Positions 22,535-30,134 of a stretch of 37,528 bases of DNA are shown here, piece after piece. The stretch's first letter is position 1. Each line of letters begins with the position of its first letter. Below the pieces are notes generated by a model. It saw only the letters and a program-made list of their open reading frames with translations. It searched no databases and had not been told where the DNA came from. Origin of the DNA: a virus; the IMG/VR virus record IMGVR_UViG_3300025112_000060, positions 1 to 37,528 of that record. One strand, 5' to 3'. Both the position numbers and the translations under genes were made by a program.

Positions 22535-23428
22535 ATGACTGACGTATCTGGGTCCGCAGACGCGGGCAACCCAGGGGAAGCTACCGCGCCCTCTGGCGAG
22601 ACAAGCGCAACCGTTACAGCCGTACCGGGGTCGCCCCTGGCTACGGACGAAAACGCCTCATGGATTGACGGCGTCCAAGACCCGGCCACGAAGGCGTGGG
22701 CGGAAGCCAAGGGGCTTCAGAACGGGAGTTTTGAAAACGTCCTTGGGAGCTACCACAACCTTGAGAAGCTGGTCGGCGCGGACAGGGCGGGTAGGACGAT
22801 TACCGTCCTTGGCGACGACCCAACACCTGAAGAAAAGAACGCCTACTTCACGAAGCTGGGGCGTCCAGAGACTGCCGCCGACTACTCACTGAGGCTCCCC
22901 GAAGGTGTCACCGACGATACCCGCCTGACCATGATGCGGAACAAGGCGCATGAACTCGGCCTCTCGGACGCGCAGCTTGTGGGGCTTGCGGAAGCCGACG
23001 CGGCATACGTCGAAGCCGCCACCCAGGGGGTGATAGACACTAACGCGGTCAGCGCCGCCGACGCGGAAGCCCAATTGAGGACAGATTGGGGCGCGGCCTA
23101 CGACTTGAAGGTCGCGGGTATCGACGTAGCCGCGCACAAGTTGGGCATTACCGAGGACCAGTTGGTCTCTCTGCGTGAGACGATGGGGCCGGTTGCCGCC
23201 ATGAAATTTGTGGACGGTCTGAATACCAAGATGGGTGACCACGATTTTGAGGAAGACGGCGCTATGATCGCCGGTCACAAGACACCCGAACAGGCTCGAA
23301 CGGAGATGAGCGAGTTGTCCATGAATAAGGAGTTCATGGATGCTTGGATGGACCGGCAACACCCCGGTCACAAATTGGCGGTAGAGAAGAAATCCGCTTT
23401 GGCCCGACTTGCTTCAGGAGTGGTCTAA
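22535..23428 (+). CDS. Capsid scaffolding protein
   Basis: A 297-residue acidic protein with a disordered Ala/Gly/Ser/Thr-rich N-terminus (~1-40), a helical central part (VLGSYHNLEKLVGADRAG, then YFTKLGRPETAADYSLRLPEGV) and a basic helical C-terminus (KLAVEKKSALARLASG). The segment around residue 70-125 is characteristic of podovirus scaffold proteins (GSYxNLEKLxG...LGRPExxxxYxL). It directs prohead assembly and is released before maturation. The ATG at 22535 follows AGGAG. Confidence 0.85.
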   Translation: MTDVSGSADAGNPGEATAPSGETSATVTAVPGSPLATDENASWIDGVQDPATKAWAEAKGLQNGSFENVLGSYHNLEKLVGADRAGRTITVLGDDPTPEEKNAYFTKLGRPETAADYSLRLPEGVTDDTRLTMMRNKAHELGLSDAQLVGLAEADAAYVEAATQGVIDTNAVSAADAEAQLRTDWGAAYDLKVAGIDVAAHKLGITEDQLVSLRETMGPVAAMKFVDGLNTKMGDHDFEEDGAMIAGHKTPEQARTEMSELSMNKEFMDAWMDRQHPGHKLAVEKKSALARLASGVV

Positions 23429-23631
23429 TGAGACAGGTCAGATTGGAAGCCTTGAGAATGGCTATCGACATCGTCCCTGAACGGACCAGCCCCGTACAGG
23501 TGTGTCAGGTCAGCGAGATTTTGGTTAAGTATATGGTCGAGGGACCGGATTTTTTGAAAGAGTTGGTGAAGATTGAAGACCCCCCGGCTCAAACACCCGA
23601 ACAGCGGCGTAAGGGGCGCGCCGCCCCTTAA
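23428..23631 (+). CDS. Hypothetical small protein after scaffold
   Basis: A 67-residue protein starting at the ATG that overlaps the scaffold stop (TAATG). An N-terminal helix (RLEALRMAIDIV), a second helix (VCQVSEILVKYMVEG) and a Pro/Lys/Arg-rich tail (PPAQTPEQRRKGRAAP) are visible. Similar short helical proteins sit beside capsid genes in other phages; function unknown. Confidence 0.6.
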   Translation: MRQVRLEALRMAIDIVPERTSPVQVCQVSEILVKYMVEGPDFLKELVKIEDPPAQTPEQRRKGRAAP

Positions 23632-23638
23632 AGGAGCT

Positions 23639-23707
23639 ATGGTGATGGCGTTAGCTACAGCGGCAGTTGGCCTCAGTGCCCGCCGCTGCGGCTTTGAGCG
23701 GTTTTGA
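23639..23707 (+). CDS. Possible 22-residue peptide with strong ribosome site
   Basis: ATG at 23639 has a perfect AAGGAG site, and the frame MVMALATAAVGLSARRCGFERF ends at 23707. It may be a leader peptide for the capsid transcript, or the ribosome site may be fortuitous. The peptide has a small hydrophobic N-terminus and a basic end. Confidence 0.3.
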   Translation: MVMALATAAVGLSARRCGFERF

Positions 23708-23886
23708 TAAAACCTGTTGCGTTTAAACCACACCTGTGGCAATAATGAAATCAGAGCGCACCATGTGGTGTAGAACAGGCAACGTCGATAACCCAATAGG
23801 GCCGACAAAAAAGCCCCAGTATTGGCCCCGCTTCAGCGGATAAGCCTTCAGCTTTTGTTTTCACCGACAGAAGGAAGGCATTTCCA
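23708..23886 (+). promoter_or_regulatory. Capsid gene leader with a cluster of palindromes
   Basis: Several dyads lie close together: GGTTTT-GAT-AAAACC (23700-23714, partly in the preceding peptide frame), GTTTAAAC (23721-23728), CCACA-CC-TGTGG (23728-23739) and CACCA-TG-TGGTG (23759-23770). A weak promoter (TTGCGT at 23717, AATAAT at 23741) overlaps them. It is the longest spacer in the late operon and precedes the most highly expressed gene. Confidence 0.4.
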
Positions 23887-24753
23887 ATGTCAAACGAAAT
23901 CCTAGACTGGTCAGTAATTGACTATAAATCGACTGTTGAGCATCTGCTTCAGCAGCGCGGGTCTAAGTTTCGTGGCGCGGTGATGGAAGACAGCTACCAC
24001 GGTAAGAGTGGTGCGGCTGTCAACCAGTTGGGTGCGGTGACGGCGCAAGCCAAAACCACACGCCATGCCGATACGCCATTAATTGAGACCCCTCAGGACA
24101 AACGCTGGGTCTACCCCACCGATTATGAGTGGGCAGACTTAATTGACGATCAAGACAAGTTGCGCATAATCGCCGACCCCACAAGTCCTTATGCCATAAA
24201 CGGCGCAATGGCTTTGGGCAGGGCGATGGACGACTTGATCGTTACGGCGGCAACAGGAACCAGTAAGACGGGCGAGGACGGAACTACGTCAACGTCTTTC
24301 CCGGCTGGTCAGACTGCTGGTACGACAGCCGGTGGTTTAACGGTTGCCAAGCTTCGGGAAGCCATGCAGTTGCTTATCGCGGCTGAAGTGGATGTGGACA
24401 ATGAACCTCTGTGGTGTGCCATTGGCGCACAACAGCATGACGATCTTTTGGGCGAAACTCAGGCTATCAGCCTCGACTTCACCAACAGGCCCGTCTTGGT
24501 TGACGGACGTATTAAAGCCTTCATGGGCTTTAACTTCATCGACAGCCAGCGTCTTGCTCTTTCTGGCACAGACCGCACCGTCATCACTTGGGCGCAGTCT
24601 GGCCTTCACCTTGGAATGTGGAACGACATCAGTGTCCAGATTTCAGATCGTGCCGACAAATCTTACTCAACTCAGGTCTACGTCAAAGGCACCTTCGGTG
24701 CCACCCGTGTTGAGGAGAAAAAAGTCGTCGCAATCACTTGTTCGGAGGCTTAA
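23887..24753 (+). CDS. Major capsid protein
   Basis: A 288-residue HK97-fold major head protein of the podovirus type. It begins with a helical N-arm (STVEHLLQQRGSKFRGAV), has a P-domain-like spine (DLIDDQDKLRIIADPTSPYAINGAMALGRAMDDLI) and a loop with Gly/Thr repeats (TSKTGEDGTTSTSFPAG). Near the C-terminus are VLVDGRIKAFMGFNFIDSQRL and WNDISVQISDRADKSYSTQVYVKGTFGATRVEEK, both typical of these capsids. The order after scaffold supports the call. The ribosome site before ATG 23887 is AAGGAAGG. DNA composition is more AT-rich than the replication genes. Confidence 0.92.
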   Translation: MSNEILDWSVIDYKSTVEHLLQQRGSKFRGAVMEDSYHGKSGAAVNQLGAVTAQAKTTRHADTPLIETPQDKRWVYPTDYEWADLIDDQDKLRIIADPTSPYAINGAMALGRAMDDLIVTAATGTSKTGEDGTTSTSFPAGQTAGTTAGGLTVAKLREAMQLLIAAEVDVDNEPLWCAIGAQQHDDLLGETQAISLDFTNRPVLVDGRIKAFMGFNFIDSQRLALSGTDRTVITWAQSGLHLGMWNDISVQISDRADKSYSTQVYVKGTFGATRVEEKKVVAITCSEA

Positions 24754-24756
24754 ACG

Positions 24757-25218
24757 ATGGCTACTACATATAGCGTCCAAAAAACCAAGTGGGACCAGAA
24801 CACTCCAACGGAGAAGATCAAGACCAACGAGAGTGCTGGGCGAGTTCGTGTTGCTTATGCTTTGTATGAAGCGTCTTCGATGGCGGTCGGCACCATTGAG
24901 ATGTTCAACCTTCCGAATGGTGCGCGTATCCTTTCGGGTGAGTTGGTACATGACGCCCTTGGCGGTTCCACCACAGCTTCTGTAGGCCACGCGGCTTATA
25001 CAAACGCTGCTGGTACGGCTGTCGATGCAGACGTTGATGAGTACAAAGCTGTGGCTGCGTCAACCTCAATTACTACGGTTGATATTGCCGCTACTTCGGC
25101 TCTCGGTCGCAACAGTGTTGTCGATGCAGACCAAGATGGTATCCCCATCACGGTTGTAATTGCTGGCGCTGCTTCTACTGGCACGATTGAGTTGACAATG
25201 TTGTACGTTGTTGATTGA
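24757..25218 (+). CDS. Head-associated structural protein (decoration candidate)
   Basis: A 153-residue protein downstream of the capsid by three bases. A polar N-terminus (TKWDQNTPTEKIKTNESAGRVRVAYALYEAS) is followed by a beta-rich domain with MFNLPNGARILSGEL and repeated Ala/Thr strands, ending in ELTMLYVVD. This is the pattern of podovirus capsid-neighbour proteins thought to decorate the head. Function inferred. A strong terminator follows. Confidence 0.65.
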   Translation: MATTYSVQKTKWDQNTPTEKIKTNESAGRVRVAYALYEASSMAVGTIEMFNLPNGARILSGELVHDALGGSTTASVGHAAYTNAAGTAVDADVDEYKAVAASTSITTVDIAATSALGRNSVVDADQDGIPITVVIAGAASTGTIELTMLYVVD

Positions 25219-25227
25219 ACCCCTCAG

Positions 25228-25280
25228 AGGAAGGGGTTGTAGCACTTCAGCTTGCTCAACCCCTTCCTTCTTTTCTTGTT
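25228..25280 (+). terminator. Strong intrinsic terminator after the capsid genes
   Basis: AGGAAGGGGTTG (25228-25239) pairs with CAACCCCTTCCT (25257-25268), a perfect 12-bp stem with a 17-base loop that can add an AGC/GCT pair, followed by a T-rich tract (TCTTTTCTTGTTTTT). It parallels the terminator that follows the capsid gene in T7 and would raise capsid transcript levels relative to tail genes. Confidence 0.8.
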
Positions 25281-25295
25281 TTTGAGGAGAAGATA

Positions 25296-25865
25296 ATGGC
25301 TGATGATTATGCGCTTGCGTACAAAAAAGTAACAGAACTGACCTTGGAGGAAAATGCCCCCGCTTCTGGCGATTGGGGTGTTCGCTGGGACACCAGTGCT
25401 GGTCAACCCGTCCGGGTTGCGGCAGAGAATCCGCTTCATACGGTCGGTACAACCGCATCTCTCGCGGAACTTAATATGGCGGCGGATAATTCCGCCAACA
25501 CCGAAATCGTTACCACCACCAACGCTATCGCCGCCGCCGAAAGCGGGACGACTTATATCCTGAACAGCGCCACGGCTTTTGTGTCAACTCTCCCCGCTGT
25601 TGCGGCTGGTCTGCGGTATACCTTCTATGCGGGCGCAACTCAGGTTACAGGTGGTAACCACACGATCGTCCCGACCGACGACAACACCATCTATGGCGAT
25701 TACAATGTCGCGGGGGCTACGGTTCCGGCTTCGGCTGAAGGCAGTATCAATTGGGTGGCTGACACAATGCTCCCAGGCGATAAGGTCGAGGTTTTTTGTG
25801 ATGGCACAAATTGGTATGTCAGCGGGTCGGCAGCGGCTTCGGGGGCCATTACGTTTACTACTTAG
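25296..25865 (+). CDS. Structural protein, beta-rich (head or fibre-like)
   Basis: A 189-residue protein. The ATG at 25296 is preferred over upstream codons because of the GGAGAAG site. The N-terminal ~60 residues are of the type seen in small structural proteins near the capsid. The C-terminal part (TTTNAIAAAESGTTYILNSATAF then LPAVAAGLRYTFYAGA, TIYGDYNV, GDKVEVFCDGTNWYVSGSA) matches a common phage surface beta domain used to coat heads or fibers. It may be a decoration protein; assignment is moderate. Confidence 0.6.
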   Translation: MADDYALAYKKVTELTLEENAPASGDWGVRWDTSAGQPVRVAAENPLHTVGTTASLAELNMAADNSANTEIVTTTNAIAAAESGTTYILNSATAFVSTLPAVAAGLRYTFYAGATQVTGGNHTIVPTDDNTIYGDYNVAGATVPASAEGSINWVADTMLPGDKVEVFCDGTNWYVSGSAAASGAITFTT

Positions 25866-25878
25866 GTGGGAGCGGTAA

Positions 25879-26454
25879 ATGACTGATGCGGTAAGCATCT
25901 GCAACCTCGCTCTACAGCGGGTCGGTTCCAAGACCATATCAGCCCTATCTGATGACACCACGGCAGGGCGGGCTTGCAATAGGGTCTACGCGCAAGCCCG
26001 TGACAGTGAACTCCGCGCCCACTCATGGGCGTTTGCCCGTGAGAGGGTCCAGGTTGCGGCAGACAGCGCCGACCCCCCTTTTGGGGCGGCGAGGCGATAC
26101 GCTTTACCGTCTGACAGCTTGCGGATATTGCCGACGAACGGGCGAGGCGGTACGGATACCCAAGATGACTTTGAGATATTTGGGCGTTTCATCCATACCG
26201 ACCACAGCACCCCCATCAATCTGGTGTACGTTAAGCGTGTCACCGATGAGGAGACTTTCGACGCCCTGTTCGTTGAACTCTTGATTGCCCGTATTGCTAT
26301 GGACATCGCAGAGAAAGTGACGCAATCGAACAAGAAAAAAGAACAGGCCATCCTCCACTACAACGAGGTGCAGAAAGAGGCGCGGCGGGTTAATGCGTTT
26401 GAGCGTCCACCTCAGAAACCGCCTGTGGACACTTGGCTCAATGCGAGGCTCTAA
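25879..26454 (+). CDS. Tail tubular protein A (T7 gp11-like)
   Basis: A 191-residue protein of the tail tube A family. The pattern AVSICNLALQRVGSKTISALSDDTTAGRACNRVYAQARDSELRAHSWAFARER (residues ~4-55) is the signature (NxAL..iG...I.sL.d.s..a..c...y...rd..L..h.W.fA..r). It forms the gatekeeper ring below the portal. The ATG at 25879 has a GGGAG site. It lies directly before tail tubular B, as in T7. Confidence 0.92.
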   Translation: MTDAVSICNLALQRVGSKTISALSDDTTAGRACNRVYAQARDSELRAHSWAFARERVQVAADSADPPFGAARRYALPSDSLRILPTNGRGGTDTQDDFEIFGRFIHTDHSTPINLVYVKRVTDEETFDALFVELLIARIAMDIAEKVTQSNKKKEQAILHYNEVQKEARRVNAFERPPQKPPVDTWLNARL

Positions 26455-29208
26455 GTGTCAAAAGTATCAGCTATACAGAACAATTTCAACGGCGGGGAAA
26501 TTTCGTCGCTGTTGTATGGGCGACCGGATGTTGATCGCTACAAGACCGGGCTGAAGACCTGTTTAAACTTCATCCCCCTTGTTCAGGGTCCGGTTGAACG
26601 GCGTCCGGGTACGCAGTTCATCAAAGAGGTGAAGACAAGTTCGCTGTCCACCAGGGTTGTGCGCTTTGAGTTTTCAACTACGCAAGCCTATATCATTGAA
26701 TTTGGAAATTTATACTGCCGCTTTTATAAAGACAACGGCATCATTCGTTCGTCCACTTCCGCCATTTCAGGCGCTACAGTGGCGAACCCTGTTGTCGTAA
26801 CGGATACCGCCCACGGTTATTCAGACGGCGCGGAGATTTTCATAGATGCTGTTGTGGGTATGACGGAGTTGAACGGTTCTTATTATGTCGTAGCCAACAA
26901 AACCGCCAATACTTACGAATTAACGGACGTTGACGGTGTGAACGTCGATGGTACAGCATACACCGCTTATTCGTCTGCTGGTACGTCCGCGCAAACGATT
27001 GAGTTAACCACCACCTATACCACGGCGCAGTTGTTTCAGTTGAAGTTCGCACAGAGCGCGGACATTTTGTATATCACACATCCTGACGTTAAACCGCGCA
27101 AGATGACGCGAACGTCCGACACGGCTTGGACGATAACCGATATTACGTTTTCCGATGGCCCCTACTTGCGGACCAACGTAGAGACAACCACACTGACGCT
27201 TTCTGGAACTACCGGGTCCGTCACCGTGACCGCGTCAGCGGTAGCGGGTATTAACGGGGGTGACGGTTTCCAGACCAGCGACATTGGGCGGCTTATACGT
27301 TGGCAAGACTCCGCTTCAGAGTGGACGTTTCTGACGATTACCGCCCGCGCCAGTACTACCAGCGTCACCGCTACCATAGACGGGCCTGACGCTTCCGCTG
27401 GTACGGCTACAGTAAGCTGGCGGCTTGGGGCATGGTCGGACACTACAAGCTATCCTGGCGCGGTCACGTTCCACCAGAACAGGCTCTGTTTCGCGGGTGG
27501 GACCAGCGAGCCTCAACGGGTGGATATGAGCCGTACTGGTGATTTTGAGAACTTCGCGCCGACAGAGGTGGACGCCACGGTGGTTGACGATAACGCCATC
27601 ACCAACAATCTGTCAGCCGACACCGTCAACGCAATTCGATGGATTGCGGACGATGAGAAAGGGTTGTTGATTGGCACGGTGGGTGGTGAGTGGCTTTTAC
27701 GTCCGTCCGACACGGGCGGTGTCACAACCCCCGCCAACGTCCAGAGTAAACGGTCCTCTGCCTACGGGAGCGCCAACATCCAACCCATTAGGGCGGGCCG
27801 TGGTGTTCTATTCGTGCAAAGGGCGCTTCGTAAAGTCCGCGAATTAGCCTATGTCTTTGAGGACGATGGCTTCAGAGCGCCTGATCTGACCCTGGTTGCG
27901 GAACACATTAGCCGCACAGGTATCGTAGAGTTGGCGTATCAGAATGAACCGCAGAGTCTTCTTTGGATGCCGTTGGTTGATGGGACGTTGATTTGCTTGA
28001 CCTACGAGCGTGACCAAAAAGTTGTCGGTTGGTCCCGCCATGTTGTCGGTGGGCAGAGTGACGCCGGGACTACCCAAGCCAAAGTAGAAAGCGTGACGGT
28101 TATCCCAAACACCAGCGGTACGGCTGACGAACTCTACATGATTGTCCAGCGGTACGTTAATGGCGCGACCCGTCGTTATATCGAATATCTGAAACCCCAT
28201 TGGGAAGAAACCAACGATCAAGAAGATGCCTTTTTCGTAGACAGCGGTTTGAGTTTGGATGTTCAGCTTGTGATGACCGCCGCGACTAAAGCTGATCCTT
28301 GTGTGATTACATCATCGTCTCACGGCGTTGATGACGGTGACGATATACGAATTACAGAAGTCAATGGTATGACGGAGTTGAACGGCAACAACTACATCGC
28401 GGGTGAGGTTGCGACGAATACCCTTGAACTTTTTAGTAACACCAAGCAGAACACCACCATCTCAGCCGCCACAGCGGCGAACCCTGTGGTCATAACCGCC
28501 CCCGCGCACGGGCTTTCCAATAGTGACCAGATTGGCATATTTGGCGTCGGCGGGATGGTTGAGTTGAACGGTAACGGGTATGTCGTAGCCAATAAGACCG
28601 CTAATACTTTTGAACTGTCAGGCATCAATGGGACGGGTTATACCGCTTTCACCAGTGGCGGGGACATTCGCGCCGCCATCAACAGTACCAATTTTACCAC
28701 CTACGTTTCAGACGGGGTGATAAGGGAGCGGTCAACCGTAATTTCAGGGCTTGGCCACCTTGAGGGTCAGGCTGTTAAAATTCTTGCTGAAGGTGCGACC
28801 CACGCCGACAAGATCGTTACATCAGGCGCGCTCACTCTGGACAGGTCGGCCTCCGTCGCCCATATCGGCCTCGCCTATACATCCGACTTTGAGACGCTAC
28901 GCTTTGACGTTGGCGCGCGAGACGGGACCAGCCAGGGTAAATTCGTTCGCTTCCATCGTGTTATCGTCCGGTTTCTACAAACCCTTGGTGGTTGGATGGG
29001 GCCAGACACGTCGAACCTGGATGTCTTGGTACTCCGCGAAGGCGGCGACCCAATGGACACCAGTGTGCCGCTGTTCACGGGCGACCAGGAACTTGATTGG
29101 GACGGGCAATACGGCACAGACGAGCATTTCTTTTACCGGCAGATCGACCCCCTACCTGTTACAATTGAGGCGGTAATGATCCAAATGGAAACACAGGACA
29201 GGTCATAG
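26455..29208 (+). CDS. Tail tubular protein B (T7 gp12-like nozzle) with inserted repeats
   Basis: A 917-residue protein. The N-terminus NNFNGGEISSLLYGRPDVDRYKTGLKTC and VERRPGTQFI are diagnostic of podovirus nozzle proteins, and VTFHQNRLCFAGGTSEPQRVDMSRTGDFENF is the central signature. Three copies of a ~60-residue module are inserted, at ~104-170, ~607-660 and ~669-735. Each runs ATxANPVVxT..AHG...GD.I.I..V.GMTELNG..Y.VANKTANTFEL, like the FCCH-type domains seen in phage tail proteins. The start is GTG, just after the previous stop. It forms the nozzle that carries the fibers. Confidence 0.9.
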   Translation: MSKVSAIQNNFNGGEISSLLYGRPDVDRYKTGLKTCLNFIPLVQGPVERRPGTQFIKEVKTSSLSTRVVRFEFSTTQAYIIEFGNLYCRFYKDNGIIRSSTSAISGATVANPVVVTDTAHGYSDGAEIFIDAVVGMTELNGSYYVVANKTANTYELTDVDGVNVDGTAYTAYSSAGTSAQTIELTTTYTTAQLFQLKFAQSADILYITHPDVKPRKMTRTSDTAWTITDITFSDGPYLRTNVETTTLTLSGTTGSVTVTASAVAGINGGDGFQTSDIGRLIRWQDSASEWTFLTITARASTTSVTATIDGPDASAGTATVSWRLGAWSDTTSYPGAVTFHQNRLCFAGGTSEPQRVDMSRTGDFENFAPTEVDATVVDDNAITNNLSADTVNAIRWIADDEKGLLIGTVGGEWLLRPSDTGGVTTPANVQSKRSSAYGSANIQPIRAGRGVLFVQRALRKVRELAYVFEDDGFRAPDLTLVAEHISRTGIVELAYQNEPQSLLWMPLVDGTLICLTYERDQKVVGWSRHVVGGQSDAGTTQAKVESVTVIPNTSGTADELYMIVQRYVNGATRRYIEYLKPHWEETNDQEDAFFVDSGLSLDVQLVMTAATKADPCVITSSSHGVDDGDDIRITEVNGMTELNGNNYIAGEVATNTLELFSNTKQNTTISAATAANPVVITAPAHGLSNSDQIGIFGVGGMVELNGNGYVVANKTANTFELSGINGTGYTAFTSGGDIRAAINSTNFTTYVSDGVIRERSTVISGLGHLEGQAVKILAEGATHADKIVTSGALTLDRSASVAHIGLAYTSDFETLRFDVGARDGTSQGKFVRFHRVIVRFLQTLGGWMGPDTSNLDVLVLREGGDPMDTSVPLFTGDQELDWDGQYGTDEHFFYRQIDPLPVTIEAVMIQMETQDRS

Positions 29209-29636
29209 TGTTCGAGGTCATCCCCTTCAAGGCGGAACACTTAGCCGCTATCAAGCTACAGAGTATGCAAGCTCACTTGAGCAATTGGGTGACTTTGGAG
29301 CAGGGGCGCGCCCTTGAGCAGTCTCCAAGCTACACCGCGCTCTCCTACGGCGCTCCTGTCGGGTGCGCGGGGGTTATCAATATGTGGATGGGCCGCGCTG
29401 TGGCTTGGGCTTTTATCGCAAAAACCACACCACAGACTTTTCTCAAGGGACACCGGGCCGTCAAAAGATTCTTAGATGGTTGTTACACTCAACGAATTGA
29501 GATGACGGTCGATTGCGATTTTCCCGAAGCGCACCGTTGGGCCAAGATGCTGGGTTTTGAAATGGAGTGCGAACGGATGAAACATTACAGCCCAGATGGC
29601 CGGGACTGTGCTTTGTACGCGAAGATCAGACCATGA
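29208..29636 (+). CDS. GNAT-like internal virion protein (T7 gp13-like)
   Basis: A 142-residue protein resembling the T7 gp13 internal-virion group with an acetyltransferase-like fold: FEVIPFKAEHLAAIKLQ at the start, then APVGCAGVINMWMGRAVAWAFI and FLKGHRAVKRFLDGC, and a C-terminal EAHRWAKMLGFEMECERMKHYSPDGRDCALYAKI, close to the end of GNAT domains (GF...). No convincing acetyl-CoA pyrophosphate loop is seen, so it may be structural only. GTG start overlapping the nozzle stop (TAGTG). It sits before the other ejection proteins, as in T7. Confidence 0.75.
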   Translation: MFEVIPFKAEHLAAIKLQSMQAHLSNWVTLEQGRALEQSPSYTALSYGAPVGCAGVINMWMGRAVAWAFIAKTTPQTFLKGHRAVKRFLDGCYTQRIEMTVDCDFPEAHRWAKMLGFEMECERMKHYSPDGRDCALYAKIRP

Positions 29637-30127
29637 CCGGCATAGAAACCATCCTGATGGCTGTCGGGACGGTGGTGTCCGCTGTCGGGCAGCTTCAGGC
29701 GGGCGCGAACGCAGAGGCGGCGGCGAACTATAACGCCCAGGTCTCCCACCAGAACGCTCGCGCCGCGCGTCTGGCGGCGCTAGAGGACAGCAAGCGCCAG
29801 CGGCGTTTGGCCACGAAGCGTCAAGGCGAGCGCCGCGCCCTCGACCCTGACAAGCTGGACTTACTTGAAGACAACGCGATTGAGGACGCACTGGAAGAAC
29901 AGACCCTCCTCCATAGCGGCGAGGTCAGAGCGATAGGTTCTGAGAACACCGCCGGGTTGGAGATTGCAAGGGGGAAAGCCGCGAAATCCAGTGCGGCGAC
30001 CAGCGCGGCGTTTACGCTGGTCACGGGCGCGGGCCAAGTGGCGGGCGGGTCACTCTTCCCTAGCTCTAGCGCACCTCTCATCTCCGCGCCGTCCACCGTC
30101 CCCTTCCTCTCCAACGCCCACCCCTGA
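29633..30127 (+). CDS. Internal virion protein B-like (T7 gp14-like)
   Basis: A 164-residue protein starting in an ATGA overlap with the upstream stop. A short hydrophobic N-terminus (ILMAVGTVVSAVGQLQ) is followed by an Ala/Arg-rich helix (EAAANYNAQVSHQNARAARLAALEDSKRQRRLATKRQGERRA) and a Ser/Ala C-terminus. This is the layout of podovirus gp14 proteins that insert in the outer membrane during DNA ejection. Position supports the call. Confidence 0.7.
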   Translation: MTGIETILMAVGTVVSAVGQLQAGANAEAAANYNAQVSHQNARAARLAALEDSKRQRRLATKRQGERRALDPDKLDLLEDNAIEDALEEQTLLHSGEVRAIGSENTAGLEIARGKAAKSSAATSAAFTLVTGAGQVAGGSLFPSSSAPLISAPSTVPFLSNAHP

Positions 30128-30134
30128 GTAGATC

